Assembly: GCA_030689795.1 (NCBI GenBank)
Contig: JAUYEO010000291.1
Span: forward strand, 1 to 5,302
DNA length: 5,302 nucleotides
Direction: 5' to 3'
Source of the DNA: Desulfobacterales bacterium
Lineage (GTDB): Bacteria > Desulfobacterota > Desulfobacteria > Desulfobacterales > RPRI01
Shown piece by piece: positions 4,807-5,302 of this stretch. The notes under the pieces are model-generated. The model had not been told where the DNA came from and did no database searches. It saw nothing but the letters and a program-made list of their open reading frames with translations. A program made the translations under genes and the position numbers. How positions within the stretch are numbered: position 1 is the stretch's first letter; each line of letters opens with the position of its first letter.

Positions 4807-5302
4807 TTACTTGCAGAATCCTCTTGCATCGAGGAAATTTTTAGAATTGCATAAACCCATCCCGCAGGCAATCTTCGCTTTTTCGCACAACTGCTCAAGC
4901 TCGTTTAATTCCAGGCAGGCACTAATCTGACTGTTCGGTTTCTTGGACAAATTCGGATTTATCAAAAACGCCTTTTGCAGGTCTTCGAGGAAAAGCCGGT
5001 ATTGCCACAGGTTTTTATGCGCCGCCGCACGGTCGAGGAAAGCTTCGACGCTCTGGGGTTTTAAGCGGATGACCTCGTTGTAATCATTGATGGCCTGGTT
5101 ATATTTGCGCATCTCAAAATAAGCGTTCCCGCGGTTATTGTACGCATCTGCATATTTGCCATCAAGCAGAAGCGCATGATTGAAATCGTCAAAGGCGGGC
5201 TGTCTGCGGCCAAGATTATAATAGGCAACTCCGCGGTTGTTGTATGAAACGGGGTTGTATGCATCTATCCTGATGGATTCACTGAGATATTCTATCGCTT
5301 TT
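4807..5302 (-). CDS. Tetratricopeptide-repeat protein with cysteine-rich C-terminal tail (5' end outside window)
   Basis: The minus-strand frame is open from the right edge (first full codon at 5301-5299) to TAA at 4809-4807, giving 164 residues of the C-terminal part. Three consecutive 34-residue TPR units are seen at about 18-50, 51-83 and 84-117. The first two carry near-identical AYNNRGNAY / SYNNRGVAY helix-A segments, and a further partial unit precedes them. TPRs act as protein-binding scaffolds; the partner is unknown. The last 36 residues hold all five cysteines (129, 139, 146, 151, 163), spaced C...C.xxAxxACGMGLC...AxxxGFC, a tail I associate with many secreted or periplasmic deltaproteobacterial TPR proteins. 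A signal peptide cannot be checked. The ATG at 5112 lies inside the second full repeat, so it is not the start. The stop faces the nadA stop across only 4 bp. Confidence 0.85.
   Translation of the reverse strand, partial: KAIEYLSESIRIDAYNPVSYNNRGVAYYNLGRRQPAFDDFNHALLLDGKYADAYNNRGNAYFEMRKYNQAINDYNEVIRLKPQSVEAFLDRAAAHKNLWQYRLFLEDLQKAFLINPNLSKKPNSQISACLELNELEQLCEKAKIACGMGLCNSKNFLDARGFCK

Noticed and set aside
5061..5264. Minus-strand 67-codon frame at the right edge
   Set aside because: It overlaps the TPR array in a different frame; the repeat periodicity identifies the true frame.

Overview
The window fits a Gram-negative, Desulfobacterota-like (deltaproteobacterial) chromosome. That placement is inferred from three things: a TrxC/LolA/NadA housekeeping set, a TPR protein ending in a cysteine-spaced tail of a kind I associate with this group, and a palindromic intergenic element resembling dispersed repeats I recall from Desulfobacterales-type genomes. 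No rRNA or tRNA is present to fix the taxonomy.

Left part (1-2287) is accessory in character. It opens with the last 97 codons of a type III-like restriction endonuclease subunit, which is clearly richer in G+C than what follows (hand count 63% at 61-120 against 28% at 1561-1620). Next is a two-gene operon (418-1827). Its first gene encodes an MqsA-like zinc-finger/HTH protein with a long C-terminal extension that appears to hold a second, degenerate HTH. Its second gene encodes an ImmA/IrrE-family zinc metallopeptidase. No MqsR toxin is present, and the peptidase sits where a toxin partner would be expected, so the pair looks like a protease-controlled repressor or toxin-antitoxin-like switch. 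Converging on it from the minus strand is a lone XRE-type regulator (1934-2287) whose own extended -10 promoter overlaps a perfect TATACC-N7-GGTATA inverted repeat, suggesting autoregulation.

Middle part (2288-3222): a divergent intergenic region leads into trxC (thioredoxin 2 with an N-terminal zinc ribbon and WCGPC active site). After trxC come a 36-codon open frame resembling a piece of phage tail protein X, an 18-bp palindrome, and a ~120-136 bp terminal-inverted-repeat element. The element's internal GC palindrome plus T-run can act as a terminator for trxC.

Right part (3223-5302) is housekeeping: lolA (periplasmic lipoprotein carrier) and nadA (quinolinate synthase) overlap by one base and are probably co-transcribed. 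A partial minus-strand TPR gene converges on nadA with only 4 bp between the two stop codons and runs off the right edge. The best candidate for an under-described system is the zinc-finger/double-HTH plus ImmA/IrrE operon beside the restriction gene.
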